The notes under the pieces: generated by a model | What the model saw: the letters and a program-made list of their open reading frames with translations, nothing else | Databases searched by the model: none | Told to the model about the DNA's origin: nothing | Assembly (NCBI RefSeq): GCF_034007085.1 | Contig: NZ_JAVERO010000001.1 | Span: 1 to 64,000 of the forward strand | DNA from: Castellaniella sp034007085 | Lineage (GTDB): Bacteria > Pseudomonadota > Gammaproteobacteria > Burkholderiales > Burkholderiaceae_B | Direction: 5' to 3' | DNA: 64,000 bases | In this document: positions 32,516 through 41,041 of the stretch, in pieces | Layout of the letters: each line of letters opens with the position of its first letter | Position numbering within the stretch: the stretch's first letter is position 1 | Position numbers and translations under genes: made by a program

Positions 32516-33853
32516 TCAACTGAAAAGCCGCGAGAAATCGTTGAACAGGGCCAGAACCATGAGTCCCAGGACGATTCCCAGTCCCAGGCGATGGCTCAGG
32601 TCCCGGACCCGGTCAGACAATGGCCGCCCGCCGCGCAACGCCTCGATCAGATAGAACAGCAAATGGCCGCCATCCAGCATGGGGATGGGCAGCAGATTGA
32701 GCACGCCAATGCTGATGCTGATGAGCGCCAGGAAACCCAGATAGGATTCCAGGCCGACACGGGCCGAACGCCCGGCATATTCGGCGATCGTGACCGGACC
32801 CGTGACATTTTTCCAGGATACATCGCCCACCACCATCCGGCCCATCATGCGCAAGGTGAACAGGCTCATGTCGGCCGTGCGCCGCATGCCCTGCCACAGG
32901 CTGTCCACAGGCCCCAGGCGCACCAGCACCAGCGGCCGCTCGGCCTGGATCAGCGCGCCGATGCGGCCGGTCTCGAGGCCGTCTTCGCCGCGCTCGGGCC
33001 GGGGCGTCACGGACAGCGCGACTCGCGCCCCCTGGCGCAGCACGACCAGCGGCAGCGGCTGGCCCGCATGGGCCTGGACCGTCCGCACGAACGCCTCGAC
33101 GGAGGGATGTTCCATGTCACCGGCCATCAGGATCTGATCGCCGGTTCGCAGGCCCGCCTGTTCGGCAGCGCCACCCTGGACGAGTTCCCCCACCACCGGA
33201 ACCGGCGCACGCAAGGCCAGGCCAGTGGCCAGGAGCGGGTCGGCCCCCCCTGGCGTCACGTCCTGGGGGTGCAGTCGCAGGGTGTCCGTGCGCAGCGAGC
33301 CGTCTGCGGATTGCAGCGTCAGGGCCACAGCGCCCCCCAGGGATAGTGGTTCGGCCAGCCGCCACCGCGCCTGGGTCCAGGAGGCGACGGGCTCGCCGGC
33401 CACGGCCGTCAAGGTGTCGCCGTCGCGCACACCGGCCTGGGCGGCGGGCGTACCGGCCTGCGGGGCCGCCAGCACGGCAGCGGGCTCCTGCGTGCCCCAC
33501 AGTCCCAGAAAAGCGTAGATCAGGGCTGCCAGGGCCAGATTGGCCGCAGGCCCGGCCGCCACCACCGCCGCGCGCCAGATCAGCGGCTGGGCATTGAACA
33601 CGGCGCGGCGCGTGGTCTCGTCGGCCCCTGGCGGGGCTTCGTCGAGCATCTTCACGTAGCCACCCAGGGGAATGGCCGATACCGCCCATTCGGTGCCGTG
33701 CCGATCACGGCGGCGCAGCAGCACCGGGCCGAAGCCGACCGAAAAACGCACGATCGGCACGCCAGCGCGACGTGCCACCCAGTAATGACCCAGCTCGTGG
33801 AACGTCACGAGCAAACCCAGGGCCAGAATGAAGGCGAACAATGTCAGGAGCAT
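32516..33853 (-). CDS. rseP: RIP site-2 metalloprotease RseP
   Basis: A 445-residue inner-membrane zinc protease. HELGH lies at residues 19-23 inside the first helix, two PDZ domains span about 110-290, and the third metal ligand is in NLLPIPMLDGGH near 390. In E. coli it makes the second cut in anti-sigma factor RseA to release sigma E and also clears signal peptides. The start is taken at MLLTLFAF because it directly opens the first membrane helix; a longer frame upstream is not homologous. Confidence 0.95.
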   Translation of the reverse strand: MLLTLFAFILALGLLVTFHELGHYWVARRAGVPIVRFSVGFGPVLLRRRDRHGTEWAVSAIPLGGYVKMLDEAPPGADETTRRAVFNAQPLIWRAAVVAAGPAANLALAALIYAFLGLWGTQEPAAVLAAPQAGTPAAQAGVRDGDTLTAVAGEPVASWTQARWRLAEPLSLGGAVALTLQSADGSLRTDTLRLHPQDVTPGGADPLLATGLALRAPVPVVGELVQGGAAEQAGLRTGDQILMAGDMEHPSVEAFVRTVQAHAGQPLPLVVLRQGARVALSVTPRPERGEDGLETGRIGALIQAERPLVLVRLGPVDSLWQGMRRTADMSLFTLRMMGRMVVGDVSWKNVTGPVTIAEYAGRSARVGLESYLGFLALISISIGVLNLLPIPMLDGGHLLFYLIEALRGGRPLSDRVRDLSHRLGLGIVLGLMVLALFNDFSRLFS

Positions 33854-33899
33854 GAAAAAGCGGGGAAAAAGAAACGGATCGTCCGGCCAGTTGAATATT

Positions 33900-35105
33900 T
33901 CAGCACGCCTGACAGAATCCCGCCGCAAGGCGACGCGCGCGCGCATCCAGATCGAGGATTTCTGCCAGGGAAGACGGGGTCTGCGTTCCGTGCGCCACGG
34001 AATCATCCAGGCAGTGCTCGATGATGGATGGGATCTGGGTATAGCGGATGCGTCCGCGCAAAAAGCCATCCACCGCGACCTCGTTGGCGGCATTCAGCGC
34101 AATGCAGGCGCCCTGCCCCTGCCCCAGCGCATCAAAGGACAAGCGCAGACAGGGGAACCGCGTCAGGTCCGGGGTTTCGAAATCCAGACGCCCCAGGCGG
34201 GTGAGTTCCAGCAGGCCGACGCCGCCGTCGATGCGCTCCGGATAGCCCAGGCCGTAGGCGATGGGGGTGCGCATGTCCGGCTGTCCCAGCTGGGCCAGGA
34301 TGGACCCGTCCAGGTACTCGACCATGGAATGCACTACGCTCTGGGGGTGAATCACGACCTGGATACGCTCCATTGGCATGGCAAACAGCCAGTGCGCCTC
34401 GATGACCTCCAGCCCTTTGTTCAGCATGGTGGCCGAATCCACGGAAATTTTGCGACCCATGCGCCAATTGGGGTGTGCGCACGCCTGTTCCGGCGTGACG
34501 GATTCCAATTGATCCAGCGCCGTGCAACGGAATGGTCCGCCGGAAGCGGTAAGCAGCAGCCGGCGCACGCCAGCGGCCGGGCTTGCCGGCGCGCGCGCAC
34601 GGTCAGCCGACTGAGGCAGGCACTGGAAGATGGCGTTGTGCTCGCTGTCGATGGGCAGCAATTCGGCGCCGGATTCGCGCACGGCCTGCATGAACAGGCT
34701 GCCTGCCGCCACCAGGGCTTCTTTGTTGGCCAGCAGCACCCGCTTGCCGGCCCGCGCTGCCGCCAATGCGCCCGGCAGTCCGGCCGCCCCCACGATGGCG
34801 GCCATGACGGCCGTGACCTCTGGGTCGGCGGCCGTGTCCGCCAGCGCCTGGGCACCCTGGCGGATTTCCGGCAAGGGCCGGCCGGCGGGCCAGGCGGCCG
34901 TAAAGCGCATCCGGGCGGCATCGTCCGGCACGATCACCACCCGCGCGGCGTGCCGTGCGGCCTGTTCGGCCAACGATTCGACCCGGCCGTGTGCGCTCAG
35001 CGCGTAGACGGAAAAGCGATCCGGGTGACGCGCCACCACGTCCAGCGTGCTCACGCCGATGGAACCGGTCGAGCCGAGGATGCAGAGACGTTGCTGAACG
35101 GACAT
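33900..35105 (-). CDS. dxr: 1-deoxy-D-xylulose 5-phosphate reductoisomerase
   Basis: A 401-residue NADPH-dependent enzyme making 2-C-methyl-D-erythritol 4-phosphate, the committed step of the MEP isoprenoid pathway. Motifs: ILGSTGSIGVSTLDV at 9-23, LLANKEALVAAG near 124, PIDSEHNAIFQCL near 149, and KISVDSATMLNKGLE near 217-231. It supplies precursors for UppS, encoded two genes upstream. It is in the minus-strand cdsA-dxr-rseP run. Confidence 0.97.
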   Translation of the reverse strand: MSVQQRLCILGSTGSIGVSTLDVVARHPDRFSVYALSAHGRVESLAEQAARHAARVVIVPDDAARMRFTAAWPAGRPLPEIRQGAQALADTAADPEVTAVMAAIVGAAGLPGALAAARAGKRVLLANKEALVAAGSLFMQAVRESGAELLPIDSEHNAIFQCLPQSADRARAPASPAAGVRRLLLTASGGPFRCTALDQLESVTPEQACAHPNWRMGRKISVDSATMLNKGLEVIEAHWLFAMPMERIQVVIHPQSVVHSMVEYLDGSILAQLGQPDMRTPIAYGLGYPERIDGGVGLLELTRLGRLDFETPDLTRFPCLRLSFDALGQGQGACIALNAANEVAVDGFLRGRIRYTQIPSIIEHCLDDSVAHGTQTPSSLAEILDLDARARRLAAGFCQAC

Positions 35106-35136
35106 GGTGTCGGAACCCGTGGATATGCAGGAAAAA

Positions 35137-35979
35137 TCAGAGACTCGTCAGCAGCAGCAGCGCGGCGGCGGGCGCCACCGGCAACACTGCGTCGATGCGA
35201 TCGTACACCCCGCCATGGCCCGGCAGGAGCTGGCTGGAATCCTTGACCCCCGCGCGACGCTTGAGCAGTGATTCGAACAGGTCGCCGACGATGGACCAGG
35301 CCGCCAGCGCGACCCCGACCCCGAGCACGCCCACCCAGCCAATGCCCATCACCAGCAATGCGCCAAAACTGCCCGGCCACCACAGGGCCGTGGCAAGCAG
35401 CCACACAGTGGCCGCCAGGATGCCGCCAGCGGCGCCTTCCAGTGTCTTGCCGGGACTGACACGTGGTGCCAGCTTGTGACGCCCCAGGGCACGACCCGTG
35501 AAATAGGCGGCGATGTCGGCAGCCCAGATCAGCGCCCACAGACTGATCAGCGCCGCCGCGCCATGACGCAGGAAGATCCAGGCCAGGGCATACCAGGTCG
35601 CGGCCAGAAGCAGTCCGCCGGTTGCGGCCAGCAGCGCCGGCCGGCAGGCATCGGGGACCCGGGCATGCGCCACGGCCAACGGGGCGACGGCCAGCCAGAA
35701 CAGCAGCGCCAGCGGCAGCAGAATCGACCCGAAAACCGTTTCCAGCGCTGGCCGGCCGTCGACCAGCCAGCGAGACAGCAGCGCCAGAGCCAGCGCAGCC
35801 AGTAGCGCCCCTCCCCAGCGCACGGCAGCGCCGTCCATGACCAGCCGCAGCCATTCCCACAGCGCGCAGACCGTCATCAGCCCCAGCAGGGCCAGCATCG
35901 GCCAGGGTGTCGGAGCCATCACGGCGGCCACCACGATCAACAGCAGGACAATGGCGGTGAGGATGCGCTGGCGCAACAT
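35137..35979 (-). CDS. cdsA: Phosphatidate cytidylyltransferase
   Basis: A 280-residue polytopic membrane enzyme that makes CDP-diacylglycerol from phosphatidate and CTP. Eight or so hydrophobic helices precede the CDS signature near the C-terminus (SLLKRRAGVKDSSQLLPGHGGVYDRID), which holds the conserved acidic metal ligands. SPGKTLEGAAGG near 190 is also typical. AAAGGAA lies upstream of the ATG. It is 31 bp upstream of dxr and 31 bp downstream of uppS, in the usual order. Confidence 0.96.
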   Translation of the reverse strand: MLRQRILTAIVLLLIVVAAVMAPTPWPMLALLGLMTVCALWEWLRLVMDGAAVRWGGALLAALALALLSRWLVDGRPALETVFGSILLPLALLFWLAVAPLAVAHARVPDACRPALLAATGGLLLAATWYALAWIFLRHGAAALISLWALIWAADIAAYFTGRALGRHKLAPRVSPGKTLEGAAGGILAATVWLLATALWWPGSFGALLVMGIGWVGVLGVGVALAAWSIVGDLFESLLKRRAGVKDSSQLLPGHGGVYDRIDAVLPVAPAAALLLLTSL

Positions 35980-36010
35980 GGATGGCGTTCCTTTCTGGGC
36001 CGGTTCGCGT

Positions 36011-36778
36011 TTATTTCGAGGCGTCGCGCAACTGGGCGCTGGTGCGGCCAAAGCGCCGTTCGCGGCCCTTGTACCATGCGAAAGCCCGGTCAAGCTGCGC
36101 CGCATCGAAATCCGGCCACCAGCAATCGGTGAAATACAGTTCAGTATAGGCCAGCTGCCAGACCAGGAAATTGGAGATGCGCTGTTCTCCGCCCGTGCGA
36201 ATGAACAGGTCGGGCTCGGGCGCATAAGCCATGGCCAGCCAGGGTGTCAGGGCTGCCTCGTCCAGTGCCTCGGGATGGGCGGCGAGATCGGGCCGAGCGG
36301 CCAGCAGCGCCCGGGTTGCCTGGAGAATATCCCATCGACCACCGTAATTGGCGGCAATGGTCAGCGTCAGAGCCGATTGCCCGGCCGTCCGGCGTTCGGC
36401 AGCTTCGATCAGGCCGCGCAGATGGGGGTCGAAGGCTGATAGATCGCCGACCACGCGCAGGCGCACTCCCTGCTCTTCCAGGCGCCCGACTTCTTTTTCC
36501 AGGGTGCGCACAAACAAGCGCATCAGCAGGGAGACTTCCTGGGCCGGGCGGCGCCAGTTCTCGGAACTGAAGGCAAACAGTGTCAGGTAGCGCACGCCCC
36601 GGCGACCGCAGGCCTCGACGATGCGGCGCACGGCCTGGACGCCGCGCACATGCCCTGCCGTGCGCGGCAGCATTCGCTGGGTTGCCCAGCGGCCATTGCC
36701 ATCCATGATGATGGCGACGTGCCGGGGCACGTCCCCGGTCTCGGGAATGGCAAGTGTGGAGGAAGGGGTTTCGATCAT
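36011..36778 (-). CDS. uppS: Undecaprenyl diphosphate synthase
   Basis: A 255-residue cis-prenyltransferase producing the C55 carrier for peptidoglycan. The catalytic aspartate lies in HVAIIMDGNGRWA (near 26). FAFSSENWRRP near 69 and DLFIRTGGEQRISNFLVWQLAYTELYF near 195-220 are the remaining family motifs. It uses isopentenyl diphosphate from the Dxr pathway. It sits between frr and cdsA in the conserved minus-strand cluster. Confidence 0.97.
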   Translation of the reverse strand: MIETPSSTLAIPETGDVPRHVAIIMDGNGRWATQRMLPRTAGHVRGVQAVRRIVEACGRRGVRYLTLFAFSSENWRRPAQEVSLLMRLFVRTLEKEVGRLEEQGVRLRVVGDLSAFDPHLRGLIEAAERRTAGQSALTLTIAANYGGRWDILQATRALLAARPDLAAHPEALDEAALTPWLAMAYAPEPDLFIRTGGEQRISNFLVWQLAYTELYFTDCWWPDFDAAQLDRAFAWYKGRERRFGRTSAQLRDASK

Positions 36779-36806
36779 GGGCCGGGCGTCTTGCGCGGAC
36801 GGCCGA

Positions 36807-37367
36807 TCAGACCGTCATGATCTCGGCTTCCTTCTGGGCGACCAATTTGTCGATTTCGGCCACGTAGCGATCAGTGAGTTTCTGGACTTCGTCCTGGCCG
36901 CGGCGGTCTTCGTCTTCGGAGATTTCCTTGTCCTTGACGAGTTTTTTCAGGGCCTCGTTGGCCTCGCGGCGCAGATTGCGCACGGCGACCTTGGCATCCT
37001 CGCCTTCGCCGCGCACGACCTTGGTCAGGTCCCGGCGGCGCTCTTCGGTCAACGCCGGCATCGGCACGCGGATATTGTCGCCCATGGCGATCGGATTCAG
37101 CCCCAGGTCCGATTCGCGGATGGCTTTTTCGACCGGCCCCGCCATTGTCTTTTCCCAGACCTGCACACCCAGCGTGCGGGCGTCGATCACCGTCACGTTG
37201 GCCACCTGGCTGACCGGCACGGGCGAACCATAGTATTCGACCTGCACGTGATCCAGAATCCCGGCATGGGCCCGGCCCGTGCGGATCTTGGCCAGGCTGG
37301 TCTTCAGGGCTTCGATGGATTTGCCCATGCGCTCGTCTGCCGAGCGACGAATGTCGGAAAGGCTCAT
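36807..37367 (-). CDS. frr: Ribosome recycling factor
   Basis: A 186-residue protein with the two-domain L shape: long helices (MSLSDIRRSADERMGKSIEALK, and the C-terminal helix ending EIDKLVAQKEAEIMTV) and the beta domain DHVQVEYYGSPVPVSQVANV. The conserved RTGRAH is near 30. With EF-G it splits post-termination ribosomes. It starts 8 bases after pyrH, in the rpsB-tsf-pyrH-frr series. The ATG choice gives the standard length. Confidence 0.97.
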   Translation of the reverse strand: MSLSDIRRSADERMGKSIEALKTSLAKIRTGRAHAGILDHVQVEYYGSPVPVSQVANVTVIDARTLGVQVWEKTMAGPVEKAIRESDLGLNPIAMGDNIRVPMPALTEERRRDLTKVVRGEGEDAKVAVRNLRREANEALKKLVKDKEISEDEDRRGQDEVQKLTDRYVAEIDKLVAQKEAEIMTV

Positions 37368-37375
37368 GAGGATTC

Positions 37376-38092
37376 CTATACCTGAACCAGGGTGCCTTCG
37401 TCCTCGCCGCAGACGACGCGCCGGAGGGCTCCTGGTTTGTTGATCGAAAAGACCTTGATCGGCAATTTTTGGTCGCGGCACAGCGCGAATGCCGTGGCAT
37501 CCATGACTTCGAGGCGGCGTACGATGGCCTCGTCGAAGCTGATGCAAGAATACCGCGTGGCGTTCGGGTCCTTGTTCGGATCGGCGCTGTAGATGCCATC
37601 GACCTTGGTGGCCTTGAGCACGATTTCGGCGCCGACTTCGGCGCCGCGCAGCGCAGCGGCCGTATCGGTGGTGAAGAATGGGTTACCCGTGCCGGCCGCG
37701 AAAATGACGACCTTGCCTTCTTCCAGGTAACGCAGTGCCTTGGGGCGAATGTAGCGTTCCACCACCTGATCGATGTTCAGCGCCGACTGCACCCGGGCAT
37801 CCACGCCCTGATTTTTCAGTGCGTCCTGCAATGCCAGGCCATTCATGACGGTGGCCAGCATGCCCATGTAGTCGGCTGTGGCGCGGTCCATGCCCTGCGC
37901 GCCAGGCGCCACACCACGAAAGATATTGCCCCCGCCGATCACCACGGCCAGTTGGACCCCGAGGGACACGACGCCATGGATTTCCTCGGTCATGCGAAGG
38001 ATGGTCGCGCGGTTGATGCCGAAGGCATCGCCGCCCATCAGAGCCTCGCCCGAGAGTTTCAGGAGAACGCGCTTGTAGGCAGGGGTGGGCAT
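37376..38092 (-). CDS. pyrH: Uridylate (UMP) kinase
   Basis: A 238-residue amino-acid-kinase-fold enzyme that converts UMP to UDP. Motifs: KRVLLKLSGEALMG at 7-20, VIGGGNIFRG near 53, and GTGNPFFTTDTAAALR near 135. The start follows CAGGAATCTTGC; a longer frame upstream crosses the hairpin region and is not homologous. About 205 bp separate it from tsf, much more than other gaps in the cluster, and that gap contains a strong stem-loop. Confidence 0.97.
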   Translation of the reverse strand: MPTPAYKRVLLKLSGEALMGGDAFGINRATILRMTEEIHGVVSLGVQLAVVIGGGNIFRGVAPGAQGMDRATADYMGMLATVMNGLALQDALKNQGVDARVQSALNIDQVVERYIRPKALRYLEEGKVVIFAAGTGNPFFTTDTAAALRGAEVGAEIVLKATKVDGIYSADPNKDPNATRYSCISFDEAIVRRLEVMDATAFALCRDQKLPIKVFSINKPGALRRVVCGEDEGTLVQV

Positions 38093-38202
38093 GCAAGATT
38101 CCTGGAAGGAGTAATCAGCGTAGAGCAGCACGGAGCCGGACACAGCGTCCCCGGCGTTGTTGTTAAGGGGCCCGTCCAGGCCAGCCGGACAGGCCAGACG
38201 CG

Positions 38203-38235
38203 GCCCATCGCGACAGCCCGGCTGTCGCGATGGGC
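38203..38235. repeat. Perfect 16-bp palindromic stem in the tsf-pyrH gap
   Basis: Arms 38203-38218 and 38220-38235 are exact inverted copies separated by a single base, so the tip must open to form a loop. There is no T-tract on either side. It resembles a REP-like 3' stabiliser or pause site and would lie downstream of tsf in the transcript. No other copy was noticed in this window. Confidence 0.6.
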
Positions 38236-38297
38236 GCACGGCGCGGCAGAACGGGCACTGGATGGCGATGCGCCATCGTACCCGAAATCAACCTGAA

Positions 38298-39173
38298 TCA
38301 GGAACCGCTGGCCGCCGCAGCCACTTCAGCCGCGAAGTCCTCGGATTTTTTCTCGATGCCCTCGCCCACCACGAACAGCGCGTAGCGATTGATGCGGGCC
38401 GATTTTTCCTTGAGCATCTGCTCGACGGTCTGCTTGTCGTTCTTGACGAAAGGCTGCGACAGCAGCGTGACTTCCTTCAGGAATTTCTGCACGGAACCTT
38501 CGACCATCTTGGCGACGATTTCAGCCGGCTTGCCGGATTCGGCCGCCTTCTGTTCGGCCACGGACCGTTCGGCGGCGATCAGCGCGGGATCCACGCCATC
38601 GGCATTCAGGGCGCGGGGCTTGGTCGCGGCAATGTGCATCGCCAGGTCCTTGCCGACTTCGTCGGCGCCGGCAAAATCAACCAGCACGCCGATGCGCCCG
38701 CCATGCACATAGCTGTTCAGGCCGTCGGTGGTGTCGAAACGCTGGAAGCGGCGCACCGACATGTTTTCGCCGATCTTGCCCACCAGGCTGGTGCGCACGG
38801 ATTCGACGGTGCCATCACCCATGGCGCACGCATTCAGCGCATCCAGATCGGCGGGATTGTTTTCAGTGGCGATGCGGGCCAGGTCATTGACGAAAGCGAT
38901 GAAATCATCGTTCTTGGCAACGAAGTCCGTTTCGCAGTTGACTTCGACCAGAGCGCCGGATTTGCCATCGGCAGCAATGTGCAGGCCGATCAGCCCTTCG
39001 GCCGTGATGCGGTTGGCCGCCTTGGATGCCTTGCTGCCCAGCTTGACGCGCAGCAGTTCCTCGGCGCGAGCCAGATCGCCATCGGCCTCGGTCAGGGCCT
39101 TTTTGCATTCCATCATGGGCGCGTCGGTCTTCTCGCGCAGTTCCTTGACCATGGCGGCAGTGATTTGAGCCAT
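38298..39173 (-). CDS. tsf: Elongation factor Ts
   Basis: A 291-residue guanine-nucleotide exchange factor for EF-Tu. The N-terminal UBA-like domain MAQITAAMVKELREKTDAPMMECKKAL and the core motif NCETDFVAKNDDF near 78-90 are diagnostic. Length is standard. It is preceded by rpsB and followed by pyrH, as in most proteobacteria. Confidence 0.97.
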   Translation of the reverse strand: MAQITAAMVKELREKTDAPMMECKKALTEADGDLARAEELLRVKLGSKASKAANRITAEGLIGLHIAADGKSGALVEVNCETDFVAKNDDFIAFVNDLARIATENNPADLDALNACAMGDGTVESVRTSLVGKIGENMSVRRFQRFDTTDGLNSYVHGGRIGVLVDFAGADEVGKDLAMHIAATKPRALNADGVDPALIAAERSVAEQKAAESGKPAEIVAKMVEGSVQKFLKEVTLLSQPFVKNDKQTVEQMLKEKSARINRYALFVVGEGIEKKSEDFAAEVAAAASGS

Positions 39174-39199
39174 TGTGTTCTCTCCTGTTCAATCAATGC

Positions 39200-39220
39200 G
39201 CGCGCCGACCGGCGGCGCGC
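39200..39220 (-). promoter_or_regulatory. GC-rich stem-loop between rpsB and tsf
   Basis: Arms 39200-39207 and 39213-39220 are perfect 8-bp inverted repeats with a 5-base loop in the 98-bp rpsB-tsf gap. There is no T-tract. It could be a partial terminator/attenuator that lets S2 and EF-Ts levels differ, as known in other proteobacteria, or a processing site. Pattern-based call. Confidence 0.4.
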
Positions 39221-39271
39221 GACGGGTCCGCCGCCAGATGACGGCGGGCCGGGGCGGCAGCGGGCAGGAAG

Positions 39272-40024
39272 TTATTCCTGATCCTGGTCCTGCTCGACCT
39301 CGATGAATTCCTCGCCTTCGGCCAGTTCCTCGACCAGGCCATTGAGGCTCTGTTCGCGGCCGGCGAGCACGGCGTCGGCCATGCCACGGGCATACAAGGC
39401 AATCGCCTTGGAGGAGTCGTCATTGCCCGGAATGACGTGATCAATGCCTTCGGGGGAATGGTTGGTATCGACCACGCCGACCACCGGGATGCCCAGGGTC
39501 CGGGCCTCGGCCACGGCAATCTTGTGGTAGCCGACGTCGATCACGAACAACGCGTCGGGCAGCATGTTCATTTCCTTGATGCCGCCGATAGACTTGTTGA
39601 GCTTGTCCATTTCGCGCGCGAACATGAGCGCTTCTTTTTTGCTCATGTGCTCGGTGGCGCCTTCGGCCTGCTGGGCTTCCATGTCCTTGAGGCGCTTGAT
39701 CGAGGTCTTGACCGTCTTGAAATTGGTCATCATGCCGCCCAGCCAGCGGCTGTCGACGTAGGGCATGCCGCAGCGCTGGGCCTCGGCGGCGACCAGTTCA
39801 CGCGCGGAGCGCTTGGTGCCCACGAACAGCACATTGCCGCCGCGTGCGGCGACCTGGCGCACGAACTGGCTGGCCTCCAGGTATTTTTCAACCGTGCGTT
39901 CGAGGTTGACGATATGAATCTTGTTGCGTTGGCCGAAGATGTATTCGGCCATCTTCGGGTTCCAGTAACGGGTCTGGTGGCCAAAATGCACACCGGCTTC
40001 CAGCATTTCGCGCATGAGCGACAT
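39272..40024 (-). CDS. rpsB: 30S ribosomal protein S2
   Basis: A 250-residue ribosomal protein. Motifs: MREMLEAGVHFGHQTRYWNPKM at the start, GGNVLFVGTKRSA near 60, SRWLGGMMTNFKT near 92, and the ending stretch of acidic residues. The ribosome-binding site GGAG lies about 8 bases before ATG. First gene of the translation/envelope cluster. Divergent from map with a 183-bp spacer that should hold its promoter and leader. Confidence 0.98.
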   Translation of the reverse strand: MSLMREMLEAGVHFGHQTRYWNPKMAEYIFGQRNKIHIVNLERTVEKYLEASQFVRQVAARGGNVLFVGTKRSARELVAAEAQRCGMPYVDSRWLGGMMTNFKTVKTSIKRLKDMEAQQAEGATEHMSKKEALMFAREMDKLNKSIGGIKEMNMLPDALFVIDVGYHKIAVAEARTLGIPVVGVVDTNHSPEGIDHVIPGNDDSSKAIALYARGMADAVLAGREQSLNGLVEELAEGEEFIEVEQDQDQE

Positions 40025-40170
40025 GAAAATTCTCCGATAGGGTTCAGTCTTGTACCAGGCCAGTATCCGGGACTAACATGAAAAAGCCGAATCCTGAAAT
40101 ATCGACGTTTTTCACATAGGCCGCGCACACCCTTGGGCGGCCAGGCACGCTATTTACAGCTAAGCCTATA

Positions 40171-40200
40171 ATTCTACTATTCATCTCGTCCATACAGCAA
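40171..40200 (-). promoter_or_regulatory. Candidate rpsB promoter
   Basis: On the minus strand, -35 TTGCTG (40195-40200) and -10 TAGAAT (40171-40176) are 18 bp apart, giving an expected leader of about 140 nt before rpsB. It overlaps the region just upstream of the divergent map start. Inferred from consensus only. Confidence 0.4.
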
Positions 40201-40207
40201 GCAACCC

Positions 40208-41026
40208 ATGGTCCCCGTCATCACCGATCCCCTCGAACTCGACCAGATGCGCGCCGCCTGCCAGGCCGCCGCCAGCATCCTCGATTACCTTGAACCCCAT
40301 GTGCGTGCCGGGGTCACAACGGGAGAACTCGAACGCCTGTGCATGGATTACCTCACCAACACGTTACACGTGCAATCGGCCACCGTGGGCTACGCCCCCC
40401 CAGGCTATCCGCCCTTTCCGGCCTCCATCTGCATTTCGGTCAACCACGTCATCTGCCATGGCATCCCCGGTGACAAGGTCCTGAAGAACGGCGACATCCT
40501 GAACATGGACATCACCATCATCAAGGATGGCTGGTTCGGCGACACCAGCCGCATGTACTGCGTGGGAGAACCGTCCATCCTGGCCCGTCGCCTGATCGAC
40601 ACCACCTATGAATGCATGTGGCTGGGCATCGAGCAGGTCCGTCCGGGTGCCACCCTGGGCGACATCGGGCACGCCATCCAGAAACACGCGGAACGAGCCG
40701 GCTTTTCCGTGGTGCGCGAATACTGCGGCCATGGCGTAGGACGCCGTTTCCATCAGGACCCGCAGGTACTGCACTATGGCAAGCCCGGCACCGGCCTGCG
40801 CCTGGAACCCGGCATGATTTTCACGATCGAGCCCATGATCAATGCCGGCCGCCGCGAAATCCGCACCTTGGCCGACCAGTGGACAGTCGTCACGCGCGAC
40901 CACAGCCTGTCGGCCCAATGGGAACACAGCGTTCTGGTCACCGATGGCGGCTACGAAGTGCTGACGGTCTCGCCTGGCATGCCGTCGCCGCCCGCCTTCG
41001 TCCAGGGCGAAGTCAGCCGCGCGTAA
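40208..41026 (+). CDS. map: Methionine aminopeptidase, type I
   Basis: A 272-residue M24A peptidase that removes N-terminal methionine. Metal ligands are in NMDITIIKDGWFGDTS near 98-113, CGHGVGRRFH near 175, FTIEPMIN near 207 and WEHSVLVT near 238. It is located divergently from rpsB and followed 15 bp later by glnD, as in many proteobacteria. The C-terminal tail after 255 is short and unremarkable. Confidence 0.96.
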   Translation: MVPVITDPLELDQMRAACQAAASILDYLEPHVRAGVTTGELERLCMDYLTNTLHVQSATVGYAPPGYPPFPASICISVNHVICHGIPGDKVLKNGDILNMDITIIKDGWFGDTSRMYCVGEPSILARRLIDTTYECMWLGIEQVRPGATLGDIGHAIQKHAERAGFSVVREYCGHGVGRRFHQDPQVLHYGKPGTGLRLEPGMIFTIEPMINAGRREIRTLADQWTVVTRDHSLSAQWEHSVLVTDGGYEVLTVSPGMPSPPAFVQGEVSRA

Positions 41027-41041
41027 CGCCAGGCGGGCGCC

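Noticed and set aside
40025..40170. A ribosomal-protein S2 autoregulatory leader before rpsB
   Set aside because: The leader is long enough, but I could not identify the conserved elements of a described S2 leader, so no RNA motif is claimed.
40167..40172. TATAAT just upstream of map as a plus-strand -10 element
   Set aside because: No acceptable -35 sequence lies 16-18 bases upstream; the same region gives a better minus-strand promoter for rpsB.
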